Counted from the first letter of the stretch, positions 9,334 to 17,937 are shown. The stretch is 64,000 bases of DNA from an uncultured Ruminococcus sp. (GCA_900066355.1 FMEL01000012.1:70042-134041), one strand, 5' to 3'. Notes: generated by a model not told the origin, from the sequence alone. A program made the numbers and translations.

Positions 9334-9362
9334 TGGACTTTTACAATGCGGTATGCTATACT
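9334..9362 (+). promoter_or_regulatory. Predicted promoter of the UbiA-HAD-GT87 cluster
   Basis: TGGACT at 9334-9339 and TATACT at 9357-9362 are separated by 17 bases, with an extended TG before the -10. It lies 33 bases upstream of the UbiA-like start and after the Tad operon, so it separates the two transcription units. Confidence 0.55.
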
Positions 9363-9394
9363 TTTTTGGAGAAAATGAAAAGGAAAAGAGTTAT

Positions 9395-10321
9395 ATGAAA
9401 GATTACATAAAAATTGCCCGTGTCGATCACTGGATCAAACAGTTATTTATTGTACCGGGTATGATTTTTGCTTTATTTCTGACAAGAAATCCAATTACTG
9501 CGGCTGTGGTAAAGGACATTGTTCTTGCACTTATTTCGACATCATTTGTGGCATCTGCCAATTATGTTATTAATGAATGGCTGGACGCAGAATTTGACAA
9601 ATTTCATCCGACAAAGAAAAACCGTCCTGTTGTATCGGGAAATCTGAAATTTCACTGGGTTATGACCGAGTATGCAGTACTTGGCGCACTCGGACTTCTG
9701 ATCGCGTGGTTTATCTCCAGACCGGTATTTCTGATGGAACTCTGGCTGTTTGTGATGGGCATTCTTTATAATGTAAAACCATTCCGTACAAAAGAGATCC
9801 CGTATGTGGATGTGCTCTCAGAATCTGTAAACAATGCAATCCGTCTTCTGATCGGATGGTTTGCGATTTCCTCCGGATATCTGCCACCGGTAAGCATCGT
9901 GCTTGGCTACTGGATGGGCGGCGCGTTCCTGATGGCAACCAAACGTTATTCCGAATACCGTATGATCGCGGACAAAGAGCTTGCAGGCCACTACCGCCGG
10001 TCATTTAAGTATTACACAGAAAAGTCACTGCTGATCTCAGCTTTTTATTATGCACTGCTTTCCGTATTTTTCTGTGGTGTCTTTATGATCAAATACAAAG
10101 CAGAGCTGATCATTGATATTCCGATTATGTGTGGCCTTTTCAGCTTGTATCTGAATATCAGTTATAAAGAAGATTCCTGTGCCCAGAAGCCGGAGAAGCT
10201 TTTCCACGAGAAGGGCCTGATGCTTTATTTACTGGTGTTTATTGTGATTACATGCATTCTGATGATGGTCCATATTCCGGGACTGGAATGGATCGCAGGA
10301 AAGGATTTGCTGAAACTCTGA
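9395..10321 (+). CDS. UbiA-family prenyltransferase, decaprenyl-phosphate phosphoribosyltransferase-like
   Basis: This 308-residue membrane protein has about eight to nine hydrophobic helices. The first Asp-rich motif is NEWLDAEFDKFHPTKKNRPV (about residues 57-76), the N-x(3)-D-x(3)-D...HP-x-KK-x-RP form seen in enzymes that join PRPP to a polyprenyl phosphate. The second polar motif is near YSEYRMIADKE. It is followed at one base by a HAD phosphatase and then a GT87-like transferase, which supports a role in making a polyprenyl-phosphate-pentose donor. The ATG at 9395 is preferred over an upstream ATG (9317) because AAGGAAAAGAG precedes it and the protein then begins as family members do. 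Confidence 0.8.
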   Translation: MKDYIKIARVDHWIKQLFIVPGMIFALFLTRNPITAAVVKDIVLALISTSFVASANYVINEWLDAEFDKFHPTKKNRPVVSGNLKFHWVMTEYAVLGALGLLIAWFISRPVFLMELWLFVMGILYNVKPFRTKEIPYVDVLSESVNNAIRLLIGWFAISSGYLPPVSIVLGYWMGGAFLMATKRYSEYRMIADKELAGHYRRSFKYYTEKSLLISAFYYALLSVFFCGVFMIKYKAELIIDIPIMCGLFSLYLNISYKEDSCAQKPEKLFHEKGLMLYLLVFIVITCILMMVHIPGLEWIAGKDLLKL

Positions 10322-10322
10322 T

Positions 10323-10994
10323 ATGGATAAAAATTTACATAAATCAATCAAAGAGTACAAAAACTATGTGGTAGATATGGATGGAACGCTCTACTACAAA
10401 TATCCGATGCGTCTGCAGATGCTGGTGCAGATGGCAGGATATTTTCTCGTGCATATTCGAAATTACAGAGAAGCGTTCCTGCTCAAAGACTATCGTCACT
10501 TAAGAGAATCTGAAGAATTACTGAAGGAAGCGGACTGTGAAAGCAGGATACGCCTCCTTCTTTCGCATAAATACCATTTTTCTTCTGAAAAAGTAGACAG
10601 TATCATTGAAGAATGGATGTACAGACGCCCTCTTCGGGCAGTATACAAAAGCCGCGACAGGCAGTTGCTGGCATTTCTGAAAAAACAGCAGAAAAAAGGA
10701 CATCATGTATATCTGTATTCAGATTATCCGCTTGAGGACAAGAGAGGCGTACTGGAACTTGAGGCGGACGGACTCTATTATCCGGACAATGTCCGGTTTT
10801 CTTATCTGAAACCGGATCCGGAGGGACTCACGTTCATCCTCGGCGAAAACCATCTGAAAAAAGAAGATGTCCTGATGATCGGAGACCGTGAGGAAAAAGA
10901 CGGGCAGTGTGCCGCGGCTGCAGGTACGGACTGGCTGATTTTGCGCTCACGATCTGCAGCAAGAAAAAAACAATACAGGGAGTGGAAAATCTGA
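10323..10994 (+). CDS. HAD-superfamily phosphatase
   Basis: The 223-residue HAD hydrolase has motif I VDMDGTLYY near residues 17-25, motif II in YLYSDYP, a Lys in LKPDPEG (motif III) and the acidic motif IV in MIGDREEKDG. An insert between motifs I and II probably forms a cap domain. The position between a UbiA-type phosphoribosyltransferase and a GT-C enzyme suggests that it removes the 5'-phosphate from polyprenyl-phosphoribose phosphate, as partner phosphatases do in known pathways. This role is inferred from context only. Confidence 0.8.
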   Translation: MDKNLHKSIKEYKNYVVDMDGTLYYKYPMRLQMLVQMAGYFLVHIRNYREAFLLKDYRHLRESEELLKEADCESRIRLLLSHKYHFSSEKVDSIIEEWMYRRPLRAVYKSRDRQLLAFLKKQQKKGHHVYLYSDYPLEDKRGVLELEADGLYYPDNVRFSYLKPDPEGLTFILGENHLKKEDVLMIGDREEKDGQCAAAAGTDWLILRSRSAARKKQYREWKI

Positions 10995-10995
10995 T

Positions 10996-12207
10996 ATGAC
11001 ATCTGCTGCAAAAAATAACACAGGTTCAGACATAAGAGAAAAACGTTTCCGGTTGATTGCCGGACTTCTGATGCTTTGTATCCTGATGTGCATCGTATTT
11101 TATTTTTATCTGGGTTATTCCGGATATGACATTAAGGGACACTGGCGGATCAGTCGTTATACATTGCTGGGGTATGATCCGTTTCCGTTGATCGGAAAGG
11201 ATGCCCTGCTGGATTCTGTAGGAAAAATTCCGTCAGGTTTTGCGACCGTTCCGTGGTGCTGCGTGATGGGAACTGCTTTTTATGGAGCCTTTCTTCCGCT
11301 TGAACAGGCAAAAATATATCTCTGGGTATTACACTTTATCGCTTATATCGTTACCGGAGCTGTTGTTTGCCGCAAATTCCGTGAGAAATTTTCCAGTCAG
11401 CTTTTATTGCTGTTTCTGTTTTTGATCGGAGGACATTTCAGTTTCATGTATTCTCTTCGATACGGAAATTCCGGGGCAATCCTCTGTTGTCTCTGCATTC
11501 TGGCAATCTGCCTGACAGATTCGAATCCATGGATTGCCGGTATCTGTATGGGATTCGCTATGACGAAACCGCAGATATCTATGATCATCTGCCTGGTATG
11601 GCTTCTGAACCGCAAATGGAAACCACTGATCACGGCAGCAGTCATTGACATTGCCGGATGGGGGGCATCTTCTGCGATTACCGGAACTTCTCCGCTTGTT
11701 TTACTGAAAGAAACTTTTTCAAGCGGAACGGTTTCACCGAAACAGTATCTCGGCCTGCTTGGATTTTTGCAGTCGTTTGGTGTTAATTCTACGTTGATTC
11801 TGATGGCGAATATGCTGATAGGAATTTTGTTTACCGGAGGCAGCTGGCTTTACCTGAAAAAGAAAGGTGGTGCAGAAGCGGATTCACTGATCCTCTATGC
11901 ACCTGCCTGTGCAGCATCGACATTCTGGATGTATAAGAATGGGACGGACTATCTGATTCTTGCTTTTGTAGCAGCGTTTTTCATTTGGCTTTGTCTGGAA
12001 AAGAAGATCAGCACAAAACATTTCGTGTTATCGGCAGGGTGTGTTTTTTATCTTGAAATGAGCCGTTGCGCGGTCTATTTTCTGATTATGGTCGGCGGAA
12101 AAACAGCTGCCATAAGAAATATGGCGAAGAGTGCAGATGGATTTTTGATCGCAGTTGCGGCGATAATCCTGTGTCGTTTCTGGTGTGTCTATAGGACAAA
12201 GGAGTGA
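10996..12207 (+). CDS. GT87-like (GT-C fold) integral membrane glycosyltransferase
   Basis: The 403-residue protein has about ten membrane helices. After the first helix there is an extracytoplasmic loop with YSGYDIKGHWRISRY and GYDPFPL, resembling the Asp-containing loop of GT87/DUF2029 polyprenyl-dependent mannosyltransferases. The RYGNSGAILCCL helix matches the conserved G-x-N segment. It is last in the UbiA-HAD set and is the natural user of the lipid-linked sugar made upstream, transferring it to an unknown acceptor outside the cell. The end overlaps sequence upstream of the rhomboid gene. Confidence 0.7.
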   Translation: MTSAAKNNTGSDIREKRFRLIAGLLMLCILMCIVFYFYLGYSGYDIKGHWRISRYTLLGYDPFPLIGKDALLDSVGKIPSGFATVPWCCVMGTAFYGAFLPLEQAKIYLWVLHFIAYIVTGAVVCRKFREKFSSQLLLLFLFLIGGHFSFMYSLRYGNSGAILCCLCILAICLTDSNPWIAGICMGFAMTKPQISMIICLVWLLNRKWKPLITAAVIDIAGWGASSAITGTSPLVLLKETFSSGTVSPKQYLGLLGFLQSFGVNSTLILMANMLIGILFTGGSWLYLKKKGGAEADSLILYAPACAASTFWMYKNGTDYLILAFVAAFFIWLCLEKKISTKHFVLSAGCVFYLEMSRCAVYFLIMVGGKTAAIRNMAKSADGFLIAVAAIILCRFWCVYRTKE

Positions 12208-12211
12208 GAAT

Positions 12212-12805
12212 TTGGAAGAAATAAAAAAAGAGCCGGTGACGGTCGGTCTGATACTGATCAATATTATTGTGTTTCTCGCGGTGGAATTCACCGGCAGTTC
12301 ACAGAACACGATGCATATGCTGGACTGCGGCGCAGCCTACACACCGATGATCATAGAAGGTGGGGAATATTACCGACTGTTTACCTGTATGTTCCTGCAT
12401 TTCGGAATCGAACACCTTTTGAATAATATGCTGGTTCTGTTTGTTCTGGGAAGCCGTCTTGAACGTGTAATCGGCAAGATGAAATTTCTGATCATCTATA
12501 TTGTGGGCGGACTTCTCGGAAATGTGATCTCAGTGCTTGTTGAGCTGAAATCTATGGATTTTGCCGTATCAGCGGGTGCTTCCGGTGCAGTTTTTGCTGT
12601 TATGGGAGCGATGATTTATATTGTGATCCGCAACAAAGGATGGCTCGGAGATTTGTCTGCGAGACAGATTCTTGTCATGGCATTTTTTTCTCTTTATTAT
12701 GGATTTACCAGCACAGGAGTGGACAATACAGCTCACGTTGCCGGACTGGTTTGTGGAATGATGATTTCCATTCTTCTGTATCATCCGAGAGGCAGAAGAA
12801 TATAA
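12212..12805 (+). CDS. Rhomboid-family intramembrane serine protease
   Basis: The 197-residue protein has six or seven membrane helices. The catalytic serine lies in GASGAVFAVMG (about 120-130) and the histidine in DNTAHVAGLVCG. A conserved membrane-embedded HFGIEHLLNNM segment is also present. The TTG start at 12212 is supported by AAAGGAG at 12198-12204. An upstream in-frame GTG at 12185 would overlap the previous gene and lacks a site. The 3' end converges on and overlaps the histidine kinase gene by 25 bases. Substrates are unknown. Confidence 0.9.
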   Translation: MEEIKKEPVTVGLILINIIVFLAVEFTGSSQNTMHMLDCGAAYTPMIIEGGEYYRLFTCMFLHFGIEHLLNNMLVLFVLGSRLERVIGKMKFLIIYIVGGLLGNVISVLVELKSMDFAVSAGASGAVFAVMGAMIYIVIRNKGWLGDLSARQILVMAFFSLYYGFTSTGVDNTAHVAGLVCGMMISILLYHPRGRRI

Positions 12806-13461
12806 AAGGTTGTTCCTTCACCGGGTACACTTTCGACGCGGAGCGTCCCATGGTGTGCTTCGATGATCTGCCGGGTGACAGCAAGCCCGAGACCTGTGCC
12901 GCCGGGCTTGTACGTTACGAAAGGAAAAAAGATCTGTTCCGTCTGCTGGGCAGTCATACCACAGCCATTGTCATGGACGGTGATCTGTATTCCATCTGAA
13001 ACAGCAGAAGCGGCAATCTGGATTTTTCCGTGTGCGTGCTGAATGGCCTCCTGTGCATTGCGGAGAAGATTAAAAAGAGCCTGACGGATTTTTGTCTGAT
13101 CCAGTTCAAGATGGGGAAGATCCTTAGGGATGTCAGTCTCAAGTACAATGCCCAGATAATCCAGTGCAGGTCGAAAGGTATTGGTAATTCGATCAAGCCA
13201 CAGGCTTGTATCTGTTGATACGAGAGAGAGATGTCCTGCATTCTGGTACCGGGAAAGTTCATCGAGAAGCTCGCGGATGTAATTCAGATTTTCCATAATG
13301 TTGTCCCAGTGTTCATCCAGACAAAGTTGCGGATGATGGTCGGATAACATCTGTAACTCACTTGTGATAAGAGCGAGGGGGTTACGTATCTCATGTGAGA
13401 ACATCGAGAGTGTCGACTGAAATTCTTTTTTCTGCTGTTCAAATTTGTTCTTTTCCTGCAT
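12781..13461 (-). CDS. Sensor-less histidine kinase
   Basis: The 226-residue protein has only the transmitter core: HisKA with the H-box MFSHEIRNPL near residue 20, and HATPase_c with N-box LFNLLRNAQEA, G1 DNGCGM and G2 GGTGLGLAV. There is no membrane segment and no sensory domain. The N-terminus is a short charged helix (QEKNKFEQQKKEFQS). No response regulator is adjacent. It probably acts in the cytosol as a phosphorelay or partner kinase. It is transcribed divergently from the HIT gene. Confidence 0.88.
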   Translation of the reverse strand: MQEKNKFEQQKKEFQSTLSMFSHEIRNPLALITSELQMLSDHHPQLCLDEHWDNIMENLNYIRELLDELSRYQNAGHLSLVSTDTSLWLDRITNTFRPALDYLGIVLETDIPKDLPHLELDQTKIRQALFNLLRNAQEAIQHAHGKIQIAASAVSDGIQITVHDNGCGMTAQQTEQIFFPFVTYKPGGTGLGLAVTRQIIEAHHGTLRVESVPGEGTTFYILLPLG

Positions 13462-13598
13462 AATCTGTCACCTCATGGGAAGTGTATCATCATAAAATAC
13501 CACAATCAACAAATTTCGTATTGAAAAATTCGCACAAATACGAGACAATATAGTTATTAAACAGTTATTTTTACAGAATTCTGAAGGAGGAATTTATC

Positions 13599-14003
13599 AT
13601 GGAAAATTGTATTTTTTGTAAAATCGCGAATGGAGAAATTCCATCTGCTACATTATATGAGGACGAAGACTTCCGCGTGATCCTGGATCTGGGACCGGCT
13701 TCTAAGGGACATTCGCTGATTCTTCCGAAATCACATGCTGCCAATATTTATGAACTTCCGGATGAGACCGCAGCGAAAGCAATGGTTCTTGCAAAAAAAA
13801 TGGCAACAAAACTCAGAGATGGACTGAACTGTGACGGATTTAACATCGTACAGAACAATGGTGAGATTGCGGGTCAGACAGTTTTTCATTTCCATATGCA
13901 TCTGATTCCGCGTTATGAAGGCGACCAGGTTGGTCTGACATGGAAACCGGGCGAGCTGACCGATGAAATGAAAGAAGAGATTCTGAATAAAGTAAAAGCA
14001 TGA
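13599..14003 (+). CDS. HIT-family nucleotide hydrolase
   Basis: The 134-residue protein carries the histidine triad HFHMHLIPR at about residues 96-104 and the N-terminal ENCIFCKIANGEIP typical of HinT-like purine nucleoside phosphoramidases. Its length is normal for the family. AAGGAGGAA sits just upstream of the ATG. It is apparently monocistronic, between the divergent kinase gene and a sigma factor gene. Confidence 0.93.
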   Translation: MENCIFCKIANGEIPSATLYEDEDFRVILDLGPASKGHSLILPKSHAANIYELPDETAAKAMVLAKKMATKLRDGLNCDGFNIVQNNGEIAGQTVFHFHMHLIPRYEGDQVGLTWKPGELTDEMKEEILNKVKA

Positions 14004-14058
14004 GTCATACAGAATACGTAAGAAAAAATGACAAAATAAAACGAAAGCGTAAATACGA

Positions 14059-14598
14059 ATGACGATTGAGAATTTTAATAAGTTCTATGATGAATATCAA
14101 AGATTCTCAGCATATGTTGCATACTGTATCACGAAGGATAAACTTCTGGCAGAAGATATCAGTCAGGAGATTTTCATCACATTATACAAGATGAGGGAAA
14201 ATCTGGATTATTCAGACCATAAGAAACTGAAAGCACTGGTTTTTCGCGCAACTACAAACAGATGCAACGATTATTTCAGAAAACCCTCCACCAAACAGGA
14301 AATGTGTACATTCGACGAAGAGGGTGTGGAAGAGACTCCCGATGAAAAAGGAGACCCGGAAGCACAGCTTCTGCGCATGGAAGAAGAAACTTATCAGCGA
14401 CTCGTTCTCCGGAAACTCAGAATGAGAAATCCACAGAACTACGATATTTTGATAAAAACCAAGATGCACAGGATTCCGGCCTCGGAAGTTGCTGAGGAAT
14501 ACGGGATCACAACGAACAATGTAAACAACCGTAATCTGCGTTCAAAGGCGTGGATTATAGAAGAACTGGAGAAACTAAGAAGGCAGTCACATTTGTAA
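14059..14598 (+). CDS. Sigma-70-family (ECF-like) sigma factor
   Basis: The 179-residue protein has a region 2-like segment (LLAEDISQEIFITLYK, about 31-46) and a C-terminal helix-turn-helix (EVAEEYGITTNNVNNRN, about 143-165). The region between carries an acidic linker. The DUF4367-like membrane protein that would suit an anti-sigma role lies 1.2 kb downstream beyond the opposite-facing murG, so the pairing is only a guess. The ribosome binding site is weak. Confidence 0.8.
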   Translation: MTIENFNKFYDEYQRFSAYVAYCITKDKLLAEDISQEIFITLYKMRENLDYSDHKKLKALVFRATTNRCNDYFRKPSTKQEMCTFDEEGVEETPDEKGDPEAQLLRMEEETYQRLVLRKLRMRNPQNYDILIKTKMHRIPASEVAEEYGITTNNVNNRNLRSKAWIIEELEKLRRQSHL

Positions 14599-14607
14599 CT
14601 GCCTTCT
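14578..14607. terminator. Bidirectional terminator between sigma factor gene and murG
   Basis: A perfect 10-bp inverted repeat AGAAGGCAGT/ACTGCCTTCT has a 10-base loop. It overlaps the end of the sigma factor gene and sits just beyond the murG stop, so it can serve both convergent genes. The T-tract is poor on both sides. Confidence 0.6.
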
Positions 14608-14612
14608 GTTGC

Positions 14613-15683
14613 TTACCTGGATAATACACATTCCTCAATAAGAGAAAAGATATGATGAATGGAATCCATCTGTTTGCCACCTGCCATTGCTTCTTCGAAC
14701 GTATGACGGTTTTTGTATAACTGATGGATGGTATCGAGGAGCTTTTCATCGGTGATTTCTTCCTCTTCAAGTACCATGCTGAATCCCTGTTTTTCAAAAG
14801 AACGGGCATTCAGGATCTGGTCACCGCGGCTCGCATTTGCAGAGAGCGGAATCAGAAGGTTTGGTTTGTGAAGGGCACTGATCTCGCAGATTGCATTGGC
14901 GCCTGCACGGGAAATCACAACATCGGACAGTGCGAAGAGATCCGGAAGCTCTTCCTTGATGTATTCGTACTGTACATACCCTTCGGTACCCTTGAGAGAC
15001 TCGTCCATTTTGCCCTTGCCGCAGAGATGGATGACCTGGAACTCTTTCAGAAGTTCCGGAAGGATCTTGCGGACGTGGTCATTGACAGAGGCTGCACCGA
15101 GACTTCCGCCGATCACCATAAGGACCGGTTTGTCGGTAGTAAATCCGCAGAACTGTCTGCCGGCTTCTTTGTCACCTTTCAGAAGTTCCTGACGGATCGG
15201 AGTACCGGTGAGGACAGCTTTATCTGCCGGAAGACTGCTGACTGTCTCAGGGAAGTTGCAGCATACTTTGACTGCGGAAGGGATACAGAGCTTGTTGGCA
15301 AGACCCGGAGTCATATCTGATTCATGAATAATTGCTGGGATCTTGCATTTTTTTGCAGCGATCACAACCGGGACGGTGACGAAACCGCCCTTGGAAAATA
15401 CAACGTCAGGTTTCAGTTTCTTAAGGAGCTTCCTGGCTTCGAGGAAACCTTTGAGAACCCTGAACGGATCGGAAAAGTTCTTAGGATCAAAGTAACGTCT
15501 GAGTTTGCCTGAGGAGATTCCGTAATAAGGAATTCCCATTTCTTCGATGAGCTTACGCTCAATACCTTCATAGGAACCAATATAGGAAATCTGATATCCG
15601 GCAGCTTTGAGTGTCGGGATCAGGGCGATGTTAGGGGTAACGTGGCCGGCAGTACCACCGCCGGTAAGAACAATATGTTTCAT
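14613..15683 (-). CDS. murG: MurG, lipid II-forming GlcNAc transferase
   Basis: The 356-residue protein transfers GlcNAc from UDP-GlcNAc to undecaprenyl-PP-MurNAc-pentapeptide on the inner face of the membrane. Visible features are the N-terminal glycine-rich loop TGGGTAGHVTPN, SKGGFVTVP, GGSLGAASVN and the donor-binding SRAGANAICE. The start at 15683 has TCCTCCT (complement of AGGAGGA) at 15691-15697. An upstream in-frame extension to 15854 is not supported. The gene stands alone rather than in a dcw cluster. Confidence 0.96.
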   Translation of the reverse strand: MKHIVLTGGGTAGHVTPNIALIPTLKAAGYQISYIGSYEGIERKLIEEMGIPYYGISSGKLRRYFDPKNFSDPFRVLKGFLEARKLLKKLKPDVVFSKGGFVTVPVVIAAKKCKIPAIIHESDMTPGLANKLCIPSAVKVCCNFPETVSSLPADKAVLTGTPIRQELLKGDKEAGRQFCGFTTDKPVLMVIGGSLGAASVNDHVRKILPELLKEFQVIHLCGKGKMDESLKGTEGYVQYEYIKEELPDLFALSDVVISRAGANAICEISALHKPNLLIPLSANASRGDQILNARSFEKQGFSMVLEEEEITDEKLLDTIHQLYKNRHTFEEAMAGGKQMDSIHHIFSLIEECVLSR

Positions 15684-15809
15684 AGGGAATTCCTCCTGAA
15701 AAATCTTTTTATTAACCATAACTATGAACCACCGGGGCAAAATTGTCAAGGAGAGATAGAGCTGTCGTTTGTGTAAAGTGAGGTAAAAACGGCGGCAGGA
15801 GATAGTAAA

Positions 15810-17006
15810 ATGAAAGAAAAGTTTGAACAAGAACAAAAGGATAATCACAATCATATAGAGAATCTGACGATGGACATGCCGGATATGGAAGACGATGAGA
15901 AATTCCGGCAGTGGCTTGAGGAGACATACATCAATGAGGCGGAGCTGATTGAGAAATCTCTGCTTGCCGGACAGGAGTATGAGAAAAACCTCGATATCGC
16001 AGAAGAGTTGAGTGTCCCCAGAGAAAAATTCTATCAGCGCCTGAAAGAAGAAGGGCTGTATGAAGATGAGGCGGATGAACCGGATGACATTTCGGAGGTT
16101 TCAAAGAAAGCGGTCAGAGGTGTCGGTACAGAAATCGCCGGAGATGCTGCGGCGAAGAAGAATAATGCTTCTGTGTCAAGGACAGCCGGGGAGAAAATTA
16201 TTTCTATGGAGGCGAGAACTTCGAAGGAGGCCGGCCGCGCGGAAAATGCAGTTGCGGATAAAGTTGTCTCTATGGAGCCGGAAAGTTCAAAAGAGGCTGG
16301 TACCGCAGCATGGGCAACAGAAGGTTACGATTCGCCTGTGAAGACAGAGACAGTAGCAGTGTCTGATATTGAGGTATCGTCGGAGAAAAGTTCAAAGAAT
16401 GACCGTCCGATCAGAAAGAAGCGGAATTATCTGCGGCTGGGTAAAGTCGCGGGGGTGGCAGGCGTGTGTCTGTTGTGCGTATTTGCTGCGAGCATGACAA
16501 GTGAGGCGAATAGGAACTACTTTATAGATAGGATTCGATATTTGTCTGGGGATGATACAAGAGTAGTTGTGGATAATAATAAGGACAATGAGCTTGCGAA
16601 CACAGACGAGTATAAGGCAATTGAGGATATCGAACAAGAATTAAAAATTCAATTACCTCAATTTTATTATAGACCAGTAGGAATGGAATTTTATAAGTAT
16701 ATAATAGATGAACCTGCTACACTAGCTAAAATACAATATGAATATAAGAAGACCATAATTACATTTTATATTGATAGACAAAGTGAAGATGTTGCAAGTG
16801 ATATTTATGTGATGCATGGAGAAGAACAAGAAAGTGTGGTGGCAGATGATGAAGAGACTAAAGTTGTAATCAAAAAAATAAATGATAAGAATGAAAAACT
16901 GCCTAATTATATGGCTAGTTGGTCTAAGGATGATGTTGTATATATATTATCTGGGAGAATAGATATTGAAGAACTCAAAAAAATCATAAAATATATGAAA
17001 TTTTAG
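15810..17006 (+). CDS. Single-pass membrane protein with DUF4367-like C-terminus
   Basis: The 398-residue protein has an acidic cytoplasmic N-terminal half, one membrane helix (VAGVAGVCLLCVFAASM, about 212-228) and an extracytoplasmic C-terminal domain (about 265-398) that resembles DUF4367 domains of sigma-factor-associated proteins. The linker contains a repeated unit (ISMEARTSKEAG and VSMEPESSKEAG). Base composition changes sharply near base 16600: the second part is much more AT-rich and uses different codons from the first, so the gene may be a hybrid. The start has AGGAG at 15797-15801. Confidence 0.75.
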   Translation: MKEKFEQEQKDNHNHIENLTMDMPDMEDDEKFRQWLEETYINEAELIEKSLLAGQEYEKNLDIAEELSVPREKFYQRLKEEGLYEDEADEPDDISEVSKKAVRGVGTEIAGDAAAKKNNASVSRTAGEKIISMEARTSKEAGRAENAVADKVVSMEPESSKEAGTAAWATEGYDSPVKTETVAVSDIEVSSEKSSKNDRPIRKKRNYLRLGKVAGVAGVCLLCVFAASMTSEANRNYFIDRIRYLSGDDTRVVVDNNKDNELANTDEYKAIEDIEQELKIQLPQFYYRPVGMEFYKYIIDEPATLAKIQYEYKKTIITFYIDRQSEDVASDIYVMHGEEQESVVADDEETKVVIKKINDKNEKLPNYMASWSKDDVVYILSGRIDIEELKKIIKYMKF

Positions 17007-17076
17007 AGTGATTTTTTGCGATTTCTTACGTATATATTATGTAAGGGTATATTTACATAGCGAAAGGAAGTGAGAA

Positions 17077-17574
17077 ATGAGCAGAAGAAAGAAATTACTT
17101 GGTCTTCTTATGGCAGTTGGAGTGTCAGTATCTATGGGTGTAACACCAGTTCTGGCAGAAACCACTAGCATTTTGGATGAAATCTCAGAAGAAGAACTTA
17201 CCGATGAGGAAACTACAGAAGATTATGCAGAGGATACTAGTTACAGCATGCTCAGAGGTACTAATCTGAATTTAGGAAATGTAAAAATTCAGAAGGTATC
17301 CAATCATGAAGTGACAATTTTTGGTTCAACACAGTGCCATAAGAAATGCGCAAAAGTATATTTATCTCTATTTTTAGAGCGTAAAGTTAATGGAAGCTAT
17401 GGTACTTATAAGACTTTTGAGTATACTGCTAACAATGTAACAAGTCTTGATAGGGGGCTAAATATACTTGTTCCGAGTGGCTCCTACTACCGTGTACGTG
17501 GATATCATGCAGCCAGCAATGGTGGCTTGAAAGAATCCACATCCACACTTACAAGTGGCATTATGATTAAGTAA
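17077..17574 (+). CDS. Small secreted DUF6147-like protein
   Basis: The 165-residue protein has a clear signal peptide (RRKKLLGLLMAVGVSVSMGV...AETT), an acidic propeptide-like stretch (about 32-55) and a compact domain with SMLRGTNLNLG, a Cys pair in STQCHKKCAKVYLSLFLERK and SGSYYRVRGYHA. These fit the DUF6147 group of exported Clostridia proteins of unknown function. The gene is AT-rich like the 3' half of its upstream neighbour. GAAAGGAAGTGAG precedes the ATG. CTTAC/GTAAG arms at 17025-17045 flank a TATATATTAT stretch that may hold its promoter. Confidence 0.7.
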   Translation: MSRRKKLLGLLMAVGVSVSMGVTPVLAETTSILDEISEEELTDEETTEDYAEDTSYSMLRGTNLNLGNVKIQKVSNHEVTIFGSTQCHKKCAKVYLSLFLERKVNGSYGTYKTFEYTANNVTSLDRGLNILVPSGSYYRVRGYHAASNGGLKESTSTLTSGIMIK

Positions 17575-17723
17575 TTCCAATCATTCAACAGTAACTATTA
17601 ACCAAAAACAACATTAAAGAGAAAACCAAAAATCAACCAAAAACCAAACTTTTTTAAACCATGTAAAACCAATTAACAAATTATAACTTTAAAAACCTAA
17701 GACAAAATCTTTAAACCAAACTA

Positions 17724-17808
17724 CTGCGGGCATCACGTACACCGGAGAATGCAATTAATAAACCGTGTAAACATCCGTTACCTTTCGAAGGGGACGAGGT
17801 GCCTGCAG
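17724..17808 (+). ncRNA. Candidate structured RNA
   Basis: A 10-pair stem, CTGCGGGCAT (17724-17733) with GTGCCTGCAG (17799-17808), closes an 85-base region. Its two non-Watson-Crick pairs are G-U only if the plus strand is transcribed. Inside, CGTTACC...GGGGACG (17776-17796) forms a second hairpin with a TCG loop. GC content is much higher than in the flanking A/C-rich tracts, and a terminator-like hairpin follows at 17841. No known RNA family was recognised. Confidence 0.4.
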
Positions 17809-17840
17809 GCTTTTAAAAACCAAACCAAAACCATGTAAGG

Positions 17841-17875
17841 CAGGGCAGGATTTCAGATCCCGCCCTGTTCTTTTC
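17841..17875 (+). terminator. Terminator-like hairpin before the beta-CASP gene
   Basis: CAGGGCAGGAT (17841-17851) pairs with ATCCCGCCCTG (17857-17867) with one mismatch and is followed by a T-rich tail. It would end transcription from the secreted-protein gene or from the candidate RNA. Confidence 0.65.
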
Positions 17876-17907
17876 TTGTATTTCTCCTGTGATTTTACAC
17901 AAAAATA

Positions 17908-17937
17908 CTGTTAAAAAACAAGTAAATCGTGTATAAT
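17908..17937 (+). promoter_or_regulatory. Predicted promoter of the beta-CASP nuclease gene
   Basis: TATAAT at 17932-17937 is preceded by TG (extended form), with a weak -35 (CTGTTA/TGTTAA) near 17908-17914. It lies about 50 bases before the ATG. Confidence 0.5.

Noticed and set aside
17575..17820. Retron or diversity-generating template region
   Set aside because: The A-rich tracts suggested it, but there is no reverse transcriptase gene nearby and no variable repeat in the neighbouring genes.
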